A stretch of DNA of 64,000 bases from DASWOJ01 sp964242415 (GCA_964242415.1 CAXTAT010000003.1:62001-126000); one strand, 5' to 3'; numbered from the stretch's first letter, positions 35,051-42,889 are shown. Notes: generated by a model not told the origin, from the sequence alone. Numbers and translations are program-made.

Positions 35051-37952
35051 CGACCTGCGCCCCGCCCCCGCGTCAACCGGCGGACTGGCGCCATTGGGCG
35101 ACCCGCGCCTGGCGCAACGCCTGCGCCGAGAAGTGGACGGCGACGTGCTGTTCGGCCGCGCCGACCGCGGGCGCTACTCGACCGACGCCTCGATCTACCA
35201 GGTCGAGCCAGTGGGCGTCGTCGTGCCGCGCACCGTGGACGCCGCCGCGGCGGCCATGGCAGTGGCGCGCGAGCACGGCGTGCCCGTGCTCCCCCGCGGC
35301 GGCGGCACCAGCCAGTGCGGCCAGACCGTCAACCGCGCCCTGGTGATCGACTGCACCAAGTACCTGCGCCGGGTGATCGAGGTGGACGCCGCCGCCCGCA
35401 CCGCCCTGGTGGAGCCGGGCCTGGTGCTCGGAACCCTGAACGCCGCGTTAAAGCCGCACGGCCTGTTCTTCCCCGTCGATCCCAGCACCAACGGCCGCTG
35501 CACCCTGGGCGGCATGGCCGGCAACAACTCCTGCGGCTCGAAAAGCATCCGCTACGGCCTGATGGCGGACAACGTGCAGGCCATCGACGCCATCCTGGCC
35601 GACGGCAGCCGCCACCGCTTCGGGCCGGACACGCCGGCCGGGGACCTGATCGACCGCCTGCACGCCCTGGGCACGGTGGAGGCGGAGGAGATCGCCGCCC
35701 GCTTCCCCCTGCAACTGCGCCGCGTCGGCGGCTACAACATCGAGGCGCTGACCCCCACCGCCCGGCGCGAGGGCCGCGGCAACCTGGCCCGCCTGCTGGT
35801 GGGGTCGGAGGGCACGCTGGCCTTCACCGCCGGCCTGCATCTCGCCCTGCAGCCGGTGCTGCCGCGCAAGATGCTGGGCATCTGCCAGTTCCCGACCTTC
35901 CGTGCCGCCATGGAAGCCTCCCGCCACTTGGTCACCCTGGGGCCGGAGGCGGTGGAGCTGGTCGATCGCACCATGATCGACCTCGGCCGCGGCATCCCAA
36001 TTTACGCCCCCACCATCGACCGCATGGTCCAGGGCCAGCCCGACAGCCTGCTCATCGTCGAGTTCCACGGCCACGACGACGCCCCCCTGCTGGCCAAGCT
36101 GGCAGACCTGGACGCCATGATGGCCGACCTCGGCTGGCCCGGCGCCGTCGTCCGCGCCACCGACCCGGCGTTCCAAGCCGCCATCGCCGAGGTGCGCGAG
36201 GCCGGGCTGAACATCATGATGTCGATGAAAGGCGACGGCAAACCCGTCTCCTTCATCGAGGACTGCGCCGTCGGCCTGGACGACCTGGCCGACTACACCG
36301 AACGCCTGAACGACGTGTTCGCCCGGCACGGCACCAAGGGCACCTGGTATGCCCACGCCAGCGTCGGCTGCCTGCACGTCCGCCCCGTGCTGAACATGAA
36401 GGACCCGGCCGACGTCCGCACCATGCGCTCCGTCGCCGAGGAGTGCTTCGCCCTGGTCCGTGAATACAAGGGATCGCACAGCGGCGAGCACGGCGACGGC
36501 ATAGTCCGCAGCGAGTTCCATGAATCAATGTTCGGCCCCCGCATCGTCCGCGCCTTCGAGGCGGTGAAGGACGCCTTCGACCCCGCCGGCACCCTGAACC
36601 CCAACCGCGTCGTTCGCCCGCCCCGCATGGATGACCGCAGCCTGTTCCGCTACAGCCCCGGCTACGCGGCCGACCCGGCGTTCCATCCCCGGCTCGACTG
36701 GTCCGCCTACCCCGGACCTCAGGGCGGCATGCTGTCCGCCGTGGAGATGTGCAACAACAACGGCACCTGCCGGAAATTCGACGCCGGCAGCATGTGCCCC
36801 AGCTACCGCGTGACGCGCGACGAGGCGCACCTGACCCGCGGCCGCGCCAACACCCTGCGCCTGGCCCTGACCGGGCAGCTAGGCCCCGATGCGCTGGCAT
36901 CCGACGAGGTGGCCGAGGCCCTATCCCTGTGCGTGTCCTGCAAGGCATGCAAGCGGGAGTGCCCGACCGGCGTGGACATGGCCAAGATGAAGGTCGAGGC
37001 CCTGGCCGCCCGCGCCGCCCGGCACGGCGTCGGCCTGCGCGCCCGGCTGGTGGCGGAGCTGCCGCGGCTGGCCGTGCTGGCGTCCCGCCTGGCGCCGCTG
37101 GCCAACCTGCGGAACCGCGTGCCCGCGCTGCGCCGGCTATCCGCCCGGATCGGCCTGGCGCCGGACCGCAGCCTGCCACAATGGAGCCACCGCCCGTTCC
37201 GCGATGCCGAGGCCGCCGCTCCGCCAGCGCCGCGCGGCGACGTTCTGCTGCTGGCCGACACCTTCAACCGCTACTTCGAGCCGGAGAACCTGCGCGCCGC
37301 CGTCCGCGTGCTGGCCGCCGCCGGGTTCCGCGCCGTGCTGCCGGCCCACACGGGTCGGCCGCTGTGCTGCGGCCGCACCTACCTATCCGCCGGCATGGTG
37401 GACCAGGCCCGGGCCGAGGCTGCGCGCACCCTGGCGGCGCTGGCCGGGCCGTTGCCGGTGGTGGGTCTGGAGCCGTCGTGCCTGCTGACCCTGCGCGACG
37501 AGTTCGCCTCCCTGCTGCCCGGCGCCGAGGCCGACGCGCTGGCAGGCCGTGCGATGCTGCTCAGCGAGTTCCTGGTGCGGCACGACGCCAAGCTGGACCT
37601 GCACGCCGTGGCCCCCCGGGCGCATGTGCACGGCCACTGCCACCAGAAGGCGTTCGGCGCCTTCCCGGACGCCGTGGCGGCATTGCAGCGGGTGCCGGGG
37701 CTGGACGTGCAGCCCATCGCATCGTCGTGCTGCGGCATGGCGGGGGCATTCGGCTACCAGGCGGAAACCCAGGAGGCGTCGCGCGCCATGGCGGAGGCCG
37801 GGCTGCTGCCAGCGGTGCGCGCCGCCGCGGAGGCGGACCTGATCGTGGCCGATGGCACGTCGTGCCGGCACCAGATCGGCGACCTGTCCGGACGGCAGGC
37901 GGTGCACTCGGTACGGGTGCTGGACCGGGCGCTGCAGGGGCGGGGACGCTGA
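35043..37952 (+). CDS. FAD-linked oxidase fused to Fe-S dehydrogenase (GlcD-GlcF / YdiJ type)
   Basis: 969 residues. The N-terminal FAD-binding type 4 domain (VPVLPRGGGTSQCGQTVNRA; TLGGMAGNNSCGSKSIRYGL) and oxidase C-terminal domain (HSGEHGDGIVRSEFHESMFG) are followed by two Cys clusters (CNNNGTCRKF... near residue 570 and CVSCKACKRECPTG near 630) and two CCG-type motifs (PLCCGRTYLSAGM about 775; SSCCGMAGAFGY about 896). It is a single-chain 2-hydroxyacid dehydrogenase; glycolate, D-lactate or D-2-hydroxyglutarate are candidate substrates. The TTG start at 35043 is supported by GAGGAG nine bases upstream and overlaps the permease gene by eight bases. Confidence 0.88.
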   Translation: MPDDLRPAPASTGGLAPLGDPRLAQRLRREVDGDVLFGRADRGRYSTDASIYQVEPVGVVVPRTVDAAAAAMAVAREHGVPVLPRGGGTSQCGQTVNRALVIDCTKYLRRVIEVDAAARTALVEPGLVLGTLNAALKPHGLFFPVDPSTNGRCTLGGMAGNNSCGSKSIRYGLMADNVQAIDAILADGSRHRFGPDTPAGDLIDRLHALGTVEAEEIAARFPLQLRRVGGYNIEALTPTARREGRGNLARLLVGSEGTLAFTAGLHLALQPVLPRKMLGICQFPTFRAAMEASRHLVTLGPEAVELVDRTMIDLGRGIPIYAPTIDRMVQGQPDSLLIVEFHGHDDAPLLAKLADLDAMMADLGWPGAVVRATDPAFQAAIAEVREAGLNIMMSMKGDGKPVSFIEDCAVGLDDLADYTERLNDVFARHGTKGTWYAHASVGCLHVRPVLNMKDPADVRTMRSVAEECFALVREYKGSHSGEHGDGIVRSEFHESMFGPRIVRAFEAVKDAFDPAGTLNPNRVVRPPRMDDRSLFRYSPGYAADPAFHPRLDWSAYPGPQGGMLSAVEMCNNNGTCRKFDAGSMCPSYRVTRDEAHLTRGRANTLRLALTGQLGPDALASDEVAEALSLCVSCKACKRECPTGVDMAKMKVEALAARAARHGVGLRARLVAELPRLAVLASRLAPLANLRNRVPALRRLSARIGLAPDRSLPQWSHRPFRDAEAAAPPAPRGDVLLLADTFNRYFEPENLRAAVRVLAAAGFRAVLPAHTGRPLCCGRTYLSAGMVDQARAEAARTLAALAGPLPVVGLEPSCLLTLRDEFASLLPGAEADALAGRAMLLSEFLVRHDAKLDLHAVAPRAHVHGHCHQKAFGAFPDAVAALQRVPGLDVQPIASSCCGMAGAFGYQAETQEASRAMAEAGLLPAVRAAAEADLIVADGTSCRHQIGDLSGRQAVHSVRVLDRALQGRGR

Positions 37953-38110
37953 TATCGACCGCCGATGGCTTTGACCTCAGCGCTGCTGCATACAGTCAGG
38001 TGCCTTCGCGTCCCTGTCTGCAATAAAAGCAGCTCCGCATAGCGCTGGAGTTCTCTCACACGATCCGGTATCGACGTGTGTGCAAACGCAACAGGAACCG
38101 TGAACTGTCG

Positions 38111-38533
38111 ATGACAGCCACAAAGCAAACGGTGATCAGCATGTCCATCAGTGATCAGCTCGTGCGCTCCGGAAGCTCTTACGGCAAGATCGAGCGTGAG
38201 ATCAGTGAGGCATCAAAGTGGCCTTTGATAGCCGCATTCTTCTCTGGATCGTCCGTAGTTGCGGCGACCTTGGTTCTGATTTCGCAAAGTTTGCAGGCGA
38301 CTAACCAGGGTAGAATGGATAGTTTAGCGGAAGTCATCTTTGCACTTCCTATCGCTGCGACTGGTCTTGCCGTTATTGCTGCCTACATCTTCATGGCGAG
38401 AACCCGAGTGCTCGAAGCCGCAATCAGTGATCTGAGCGAGATTGATGGACTGATTGGACATGGCGAGAAGAAATCAGCTCGGCTCGCAGTGCTCCGCAGC
38501 AAGATTAAAGCCAAAACCACGACTCGTGACTAG
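38111..38533 (+). CDS. small two-helix membrane protein, unknown
   Basis: 140 residues from ATG 38111; the frame is open from a start codon at 38078. Two hydrophobic segments are seen, WPLIAAFFSGSSVVAATLVL (about residues 38-57) and VIFALPIAATGLAVIAAYIF, flanked by a polar N-terminal helix (KIEREISEASK) and a charged C-terminal helix likely to be a coiled coil (RVLEAAISDLSEIDGLIG...). Base composition is unlike the neighbours: two 60-base lines counted by hand are 53% and 45% G+C against about 70% around. This indicates transfer. No family is recognised; a 2TM effector-like layout is only a possibility. Confidence 0.6.
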   Translation: MTATKQTVISMSISDQLVRSGSSYGKIEREISEASKWPLIAAFFSGSSVVAATLVLISQSLQATNQGRMDSLAEVIFALPIAATGLAVIAAYIFMARTRVLEAAISDLSEIDGLIGHGEKKSARLAVLRSKIKAKTTTRD

Positions 38534-38554
38534 CATGCCTTGTGGCTGGCTTGG

Positions 38555-38827
38555 ATGAGCGATGCAATCGACTTGGATGCCCTGAGTGACGAGGCTCTCC
38601 TTGATCTTGGCGCGCAGCTTGAAGCCGACCTTGCCAACGCGCGAGTTGAGGAGGCAAGGCTTCTCGAAGCGTTGCAAGGAAAAAGGCTTCTAAAGCCGGG
38701 CACAAAGCTTGTCATAGGCGGCAGTGCTACGGTCGCTGGAGTAATTTTCTCGCCATTGACGTTTGGCTACTCCCTATTCGCAATGGCGGCTGGAGCATTG
38801 ATCGTGACAGGGTGCCTGAACTGGTGA
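38555..38827 (+). CDS. small membrane-hairpin protein, unknown, 3' end at a junction
   Basis: 90 residues from ATG 38555 (a GTG at 38540 is possible). An acidic N-terminal helix (DLDALSDEALLDLGAQLEAD) and a Glu/Arg/Leu helix (NARVEEARLLEALQGKRLL) precede a C-terminal hydrophobic hairpin (LVIGGSATVAGVIFSPLTFG, then YSLFAMAAGALIVTG). The last codons (Cys-Leu-Asn-Trp-stop) lie in DNA that reads as HicA on the other strand, so the natural end of this gene may be missing. It follows the 140-residue gene by 21 bases and shares its lower G+C. Confidence 0.55.
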   Translation: MSDAIDLDALSDEALLDLGAQLEADLANARVEEARLLEALQGKRLLKPGTKLVIGGSATVAGVIFSPLTFGYSLFAMAAGALIVTGCLNW

Positions 38828-38898
38828 TGGCTGCCGGCGACGCGGTTCAACACCCAACCGGCTGCCTCAAGCCGCTTGATGGCCTGCTCGCCGTCCAC
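38809..38898 (-). pseudogene. truncated HicA-like toxin gene
   Basis: Reading the minus strand from GTG 38898 gives VDGEQAIKRLEAAGWVLNRV then AGSHHQFRHP, the N-terminal half of a HicA mRNA interferase including the catalytic Gly-Ser-His-His. After FRHP the homology stops and the frame runs into the low-G+C segment to a stop at 38767-38769. The second half of the domain and any hicB antitoxin are absent. It looks like a remnant cut by insertion or deletion at about 38805-38812. Confidence 0.65.
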
Positions 38899-39003
38899 CA
38901 GCACACCATCCGGGTTGGTGCCAACAGACAGGCACATCAACGTGTATCGCCAGCGTGCGGCACCTCTTGATCCCGAACCCCCAACAATGTTCTTGTTCCG
39001 TTC

Positions 39004-39798
39004 ATGTCCGCCCAGCCAACCCCCACCACTCCGCAACACGACCCCGGCCAGCCCCCAGACGCGCACGGAGACGCGCACGGCTACCGCGAGGTCCTGCACG
39101 ACCTGATCAGCATGGGCACCGACTTCGCCCATCTCCTACACAACCAGGCAACAGCCCAGGCCCAACCCGCCCAGCCCGCCCCGGCCCGGGACACCCTGAT
39201 CAGCCTCGCCGCCGCCTTCGACCGCACCGCCCGCGCCGTCCGCCGCAGCATCGCCCTGGCGCGCAGCCTCGCCGAACCCCGCCAACCCGCCAACGACCCG
39301 GCCGCGCACCGCGCCGCCGCCCGCAAGCGCATCATCCGCGAGGTCGAGGACGCCATACAGCGCACCTCAAACCCCACCGAGCCATCCAACGCCGAAGTGC
39401 TGCAAGCCGAGCTGCGCGACCGCCTCGACGCCCCTGACCTAGACGACGACATCGGCACCCGCCCGGTCGCCGACATCATCACCGAACTCTGCCGCGACCT
39501 TGGCCTGGCAGCACTCCCCGGCGCCCGCCCCTGGGAGCGCCGCACCCCAGAGGACATCAGGCAGCTCTGCGCCCGCGCCGCCGCCCCAACCCCCATCCGC
39601 CAGCCCGGCGCAGCACCGCAGGACTCCAGATGCAACGCCTCCGCGCGCGACCCCCAACCAGACAATCCCATCCCCCGCGCGCAGCCCGGCCCCCTCCACT
39701 CCGCCATCGGCCCGCCAGGCGACCCGGCCGAAACCATCATGCTCCTACGCCACCCCACCCGCGTCCAAGCCCGATGGCACCCGCCGCCCGGAGCCTAA
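39004..39798 (+). CDS. conserved-looking hypothetical protein, Acetobacteraceae type
   Basis: 264 residues, starting MSAQPTPTTPQHDPGQPPDA. A Pro/His-rich lead is followed by a helical middle (YREVLHDLISMGTDFAHLLH, then LISLAAAFDRTARAVRRSIA and RAAARKRIIREVEDAIQRTS) and a region with DIGTRPVADIITELCRDLGL. The last 80 residues are Pro/Arg-rich and may be disordered or non-genuine. No membrane segment or catalytic motif is seen. The helix pattern with basic patches could be DNA-associated, but I recognise no family. It lies in the 38-40 kb islet between a hicA relic and an alcohol dehydrogenase relic; its own G+C is high. Confidence 0.6.
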   Translation: MSAQPTPTTPQHDPGQPPDAHGDAHGYREVLHDLISMGTDFAHLLHNQATAQAQPAQPAPARDTLISLAAAFDRTARAVRRSIALARSLAEPRQPANDPAAHRAAARKRIIREVEDAIQRTSNPTEPSNAEVLQAELRDRLDAPDLDDDIGTRPVADIITELCRDLGLAALPGARPWERRTPEDIRQLCARAAAPTPIRQPGAAPQDSRCNASARDPQPDNPIPRAQPGPLHSAIGPPGDPAETIMLLRHPTRVQARWHPPPGA

Positions 39799-39840
39799 GC
39801 AGCCCCCCGCCGACCCGCCGCAAGAGGACCGCCCCACCGC

Positions 39841-40077
39841 TGCAACATCACCGGCTCGCCGACCCGCAACCCGCCGGACACGCAGGCGGCGCAGGACTTC
39901 CACGCGCAGCGCAACATCGCGCCCAACACCCAGCTCATCCCGATCCAGCACATCAACGACGCCGACAAGGCGATGGACCACGCCAACGTCCGCCACCGCT
40001 ACACGATCGCCCTCGCCTCCCCGCAGCACGACAGGGCGGCCCAACACACCGCAGCCCAGCCCGCTATCGCAGGGTAG
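39841..40077 (+). pseudogene. 3' relic of a zinc-dependent alcohol dehydrogenase
   Basis: An open frame without a good start reads CNITGSPTRNPPDTQAAQDF, then HAQRNIAPNTQLIPIQHIND and ADKAMDHANVRHRYTIALAS to a stop at 40075-40077. This matches the last quarter of YahK/cinnamyl-alcohol-type dehydrogenases (family pattern: G-S-x-x-G, A-x-x-x-I, the hydrophobic-Asn-x-A segment, then a V-R-Y-R-x-V-I end). The catalytic and NAD-binding domains are gone. It overlaps the end of tadA by 14 bases. A relic left by deletion is most likely. Confidence 0.65.
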
Positions 40078-40498
40078 CAAAGAAGTCCCGCAGCACCCCC
40101 CCGCACTCGGCTTCCCGCACCCCGCCCACCACCTCGGGCCGGTGCAGGCAGCCCGGCGCGTCGAGCACCCGCGGCCCATGCTCGACGCCGCCGCCCTTCG
40201 GGTCATAGGCCCCGAACACCAGCCGCCCCACCCGGAAATGCACCGCCGCCGCGGCGCACATCGGGCAAGGCTCCAGCGTCACCACCAGCGTGCATCCCAC
40301 CAACCGAGGATTACCCAGCACCCACGCCCCCGCCCGCAGCACCAGCAATTCCGCATGTGCGCTGGCATCCCGGTCCGCCTCCACCTGGTTGCCAGCCCGC
40401 GCCAGCACCGCCCCGTCCGGCCCCAGCAGCACCGCCCCCACCGGCACCTCGCCCCGCGCCGCCGCCGCCCGCGCCTCCGCCAAGGCCAGCTCCATCAT
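40064..40498 (-). CDS. tadA: tRNA adenosine(34) deaminase TadA
   Basis: 144 residues from ATG 40498 (GTG 40507 or 40561 possible). It converts A34 to inosine in tRNA-Arg, an essential step. Zinc motifs are DASAHAELLVLRAGAWVLG (His-Ala-Glu) and TLEPCPMCAAAAVHFRVGRL (Pro-Cys-x-x-Cys), with the family lead MELALAEARAAAARGEVPVG and the KGGGVEHGPRVLD loop. Divergent from the C26 peptidase gene, 53 bases away. Its last codons overlap an alcohol dehydrogenase relic on the other strand. Confidence 0.94.
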   Translation of the reverse strand: MMELALAEARAAAARGEVPVGAVLLGPDGAVLARAGNQVEADRDASAHAELLVLRAGAWVLGNPRLVGCTLVVTLEPCPMCAAAAVHFRVGRLVFGAYDPKGGGVEHGPRVLDAPGCLHRPEVVGGVREAECGGVLRDFFATLR

Positions 40499-40551
40499 CC
40501 CGCCCACCCGAATGCTTGCCCTGGCCGCCCCAGGAGGTCTAACCACGCGCC

Positions 40552-41274
40552 ATGACGGCACGCATCCCCCCCCTGGTCGGCGTCACCCTCGATGCCGAAC
40601 CGCCCGGCGGCTACTCGAAATACCCCTGGTACGCCCTGCGCGCCAACTACGCCACCGCCATCGCCGAACACGGCGGCCTCCCCATGGCCCTGCCGCACGA
40701 GCCGGCGCTCGCTCCCGCCTACCTCGACCGCATCGACGCCCTGGTCGTCACCGGCGGCGCCTTCGACATCGACCCCACGCTGTACGGTGACGGCGACCGC
40801 CACGCCACAGTCATCCTCAAGGAGGACCGCACCGCCGCCGAGCTGGCCCTGGTGCGCGGCGCCCTGGCCCGCGACATGCCGGTCCTCGGCATCTGCGGCG
40901 GCGAGCAATTGCTGGTCGTCGCCCTCGGCGGCTCCCTGATGCAGCACATCCCAGACAGCGTGCCGGACGCGCTGGAGCACGAGCAAACCAATCCCCGAGA
41001 CCAGCCCGGCCACACGGTCGGCATCGCGCCGGGCACCCTGCTGCATGGGATCGTCGGCAGGGACACGATGCAGGTGAACAGCGCCCACCACCAGGCGATC
41101 CGCGACCCCGGCCGCTTTGCCCGGGTGAACGCGACGGCGCCGGACGGCGTGATCGAGGGGATCGAAGACCCGCGCTACGGCTTCTGCCTCGGCGTGCAAT
41201 GGCATCCGGAGTTCCTGATCGACCCCGGCGACCGCCTGATCTTCAAGGCGCTCGTGGAGGCCGCCGGGGGATGA
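40552..41274 (+). CDS. gamma-glutamyl-gamma-aminobutyrate hydrolase family protein (peptidase C26)
   Basis: 240 residues of the class I glutamine-amidotransferase fold. Nucleophile Cys about 115 in PVLGICGGEQLLVVALGGSL, and the His-x-Glu pair in CLGVQWHPEFLIDPGD (His about 218). Also ALVVTGGAFDIDPTLYGD and NSAHHQAI, as in PuuD-type hydrolases that cleave gamma-glutamyl-GABA in putrescine breakdown. No other puu genes are adjacent, so substrate is uncertain. The start ATG 40552 has AGGAGG at 40532-40537, somewhat far upstream. Confidence 0.88.
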   Translation: MTARIPPLVGVTLDAEPPGGYSKYPWYALRANYATAIAEHGGLPMALPHEPALAPAYLDRIDALVVTGGAFDIDPTLYGDGDRHATVILKEDRTAAELALVRGALARDMPVLGICGGEQLLVVALGGSLMQHIPDSVPDALEHEQTNPRDQPGHTVGIAPGTLLHGIVGRDTMQVNSAHHQAIRDPGRFARVNATAPDGVIEGIEDPRYGFCLGVQWHPEFLIDPGDRLIFKALVEAAGG

Positions 41275-41286
41275 CATCCCCCGTGC

Positions 41287-41385
41287 CGTCGTTGCGGGCC
41301 GCGCTTGCGGCTTGGCAATCCAGAGCGGCCAGCGCGGTGCCTACGGCCCCGGATTGCCAAGCCGCAAGCGCGATCCGCAACGACG
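41287..41385. repeat. inverted-repeat element with TTGCGGG / GGCAATCCAG arms, copy 2
   Basis: The left arm 41287-41322 (CGTCGTTGCGGGCC... TTGGCAATCCAG) and right arm 41351-41385 (GGATTGCCAAGCCGCAAGCG... CAACGACG) are reverse complements with few mismatches, separated by about 28 bases. Same family as 12570-12664 and 57888-57992. It fills the gap between the C26 peptidase and the pseudouridine synthase genes. Confidence 0.8.
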
Positions 41386-41409
41386 TGATACCTGGGGCAG
41401 GCCGTTAAG

Positions 41410-42216
41410 GTGACGGACGCGCCCCGTGAAGCCGCACCCGGTAAAGACGCGACAAGCGAAGCACCCCCCGCCGAGCGCGGCGAGCGCATCGCCAAGTGGC
41501 TCGCCCGCGCCGGCGTCGCCAGCCGCCGCGACGCGGAGAAGCTGCTCGCCGAGGGCCTGGTCCGCCTGAACGGCCAGCCCGTCACCCACCCCGCCACCTT
41601 CATCGGCCCCGACGACATCGTGCAGGTCCGCGGCGCCGTCGTGGACACCCCCGACCGCACCCGCCTGTGGCGCTACCACAAGCCCGAGGGCCTGGTCACC
41701 ACCCACAAGGACCCGCAGGACCGCCCGACGGTGTTCCAGAAGCTGCCAGCCAGCCTGCCGCGCGTCGTCAGCATCGGACGGCTCGACCTGAACAGCGAGG
41801 GCCTGCTGCTGCTGACCAACGATGGCGCCCTGGCCCGGCGGCTGGAGCTGCCCGCCAACGGCTGGATCCGCCGCTACCGCGTGCGTGTCTATGGCAACGT
41901 TGATCCCGCCGCCCTGGCCCGGCTGGCCGGCGGCGTCACGGTGGAGGGCGTCCGCTACGGCGCCATCGAGGCGGCGCTGGAGGTGCGCACGACGGCCAAC
42001 TCCTGGCTAAGCGTCGCCCTGAAGGAGGGCCGCAACCGCGAGGTCCGCAAGGTCATGGCGCACCTCAACCTGCAGGTGACCCGGCTGATCCGCGTGGCCT
42101 ACGGCCCCTTCCAGTTGGGTAACCTGGAGCGCGGCGCGGTAGACGAGATCACCGGCAAGGTGCTGCGCGAACAGCTCTCCACCTCCCCGGCTCCCTCCGG
42201 GAGAGGGCCGGGGTGA
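41410..42216 (+). CDS. rluB: pseudouridine synthase, RsuA/RluB family
   Basis: 268 residues. An N-terminal S4 RNA-binding domain (RIAKWLARAGVASRRDAEKL) is followed by the synthase domain with catalytic Asp in SIGRLDLNSEGLLLLTNDG and the KEGRNREVRKVMAHLNLQVT motif. By length and sequence it is RluB-like (23S rRNA U2605) rather than RsuA. The start is GTG 41410. The last dozen residues (SPAPSGRGPG) and the TGA stop are supplied by a copy of the dispersed palindromic repeat, so the natural C-terminus has been replaced or extended. Confidence 0.9.
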   Translation: MTDAPREAAPGKDATSEAPPAERGERIAKWLARAGVASRRDAEKLLAEGLVRLNGQPVTHPATFIGPDDIVQVRGAVVDTPDRTRLWRYHKPEGLVTTHKDPQDRPTVFQKLPASLPRVVSIGRLDLNSEGLLLLTNDGALARRLELPANGWIRRYRVRVYGNVDPAALARLAGGVTVEGVRYGAIEAALEVRTTANSWLSVALKEGRNREVRKVMAHLNLQVTRLIRVAYGPFQLGNLERGAVDEITGKVLREQLSTSPAPSGRGPG

Positions 42217-42330
42217 GGGGGCCTCCGCCGCGGAGCGGTGCACGCCGGGTCGTCCTGCACCGAGGTTCTCAGGGACCGAGTGCTGCGCTGCAAGACTCCC
42301 TCACCCCAGCCCTCTCCCGGAGGGAGAGGG
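42191..42330. repeat. paired inverted palindromic repeats (composite element F)
   Basis: The first half 42191-42219 (CTCCCTCCGGGAGAGGG plus CCGGGGTGAGGG) overlaps the end of the rluB-like gene. The inverted second half, 42298-42330 (CCCTCACCCCAGCCC... GGAGGGAGAGGG), lies 17 bases before the rsmD start. The inner flank GCGCTGCAAGAC echoes the GCGCCGCAAGAC of element G. The inner 78 bases show no gene. Confidence 0.85.
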
Positions 42331-42346
42331 AGAAGCAGGCGGTGTA

Positions 42347-42889
42347 GTGCGGATCGTTGCAGGTGCGTGGCGAGGCCGCACCCTGGCCGCCCCACCGAGT
42401 GACGCCACCCGTCCCACCGCTGACCGGGTGCGCCAGGCGCTGTTCGACCGCCTGATGCACGCCCCCTGGGCCGGCCGCGCCGTGATCGAGGGTGCCCACG
42501 TCCTCGACGCCTTCGCCGGCACCGGCGCGCTGGGCTTGGAGGCGCTGTCCCGCGGCGCCGCCCATGCCACCTTCCTCGAACGCGACCGCACCGCCCTGGC
42601 CACCCTGCGCGCCAACATCGCCGCCTGCCGCGCCGAGGCGCAGTGCACAGTGCTGGCCGCCGACGCCCTGCGCCCGCCGCGGGGGCCGGCCCAAACCCTG
42701 TGGTTCCTCGACCCGCCGTACGGCACCGGGCTGGTGCCGCAGGCCGTTGCCTGCTTGACCGCAGCCGGCTGGGCCGCACCGGGCACCTTGGTGTTGGCGG
42801 AGCTGGGCCGGGACGATCCGCCACCCGCAGCGGACCTGCTGGACGACCGCCGCCAGGGCGCTGCGCGAGTGGTGGCTTGGCGGCTCTAG
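42347..42889 (+). CDS. rsmD: 16S rRNA (guanine(966)-N(2))-methyltransferase RsmD
   Basis: 180 residues from GTG 42347, giving the family start MRIVAGAWRGRTLAAPPSDA. Motif I is VLDAFAGTGALGLEALSRGA, and the catalytic motif IV is LWFLDPPYGTG (Asp-Pro-Pro-Tyr). RATRPTADRVRQALFDRL-type sequence near residue 20 is also diagnostic. It methylates G966 of 16S rRNA with S-adenosylmethionine. It follows the rluB-like gene, another rRNA modification enzyme, across a composite repeat. Confidence 0.94.
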   Translation: MRIVAGAWRGRTLAAPPSDATRPTADRVRQALFDRLMHAPWAGRAVIEGAHVLDAFAGTGALGLEALSRGAAHATFLERDRTALATLRANIAACRAEAQCTVLAADALRPPRGPAQTLWFLDPPYGTGLVPQAVACLTAAGWAAPGTLVLAELGRDDPPPAADLLDDRRQGAARVVAWRL

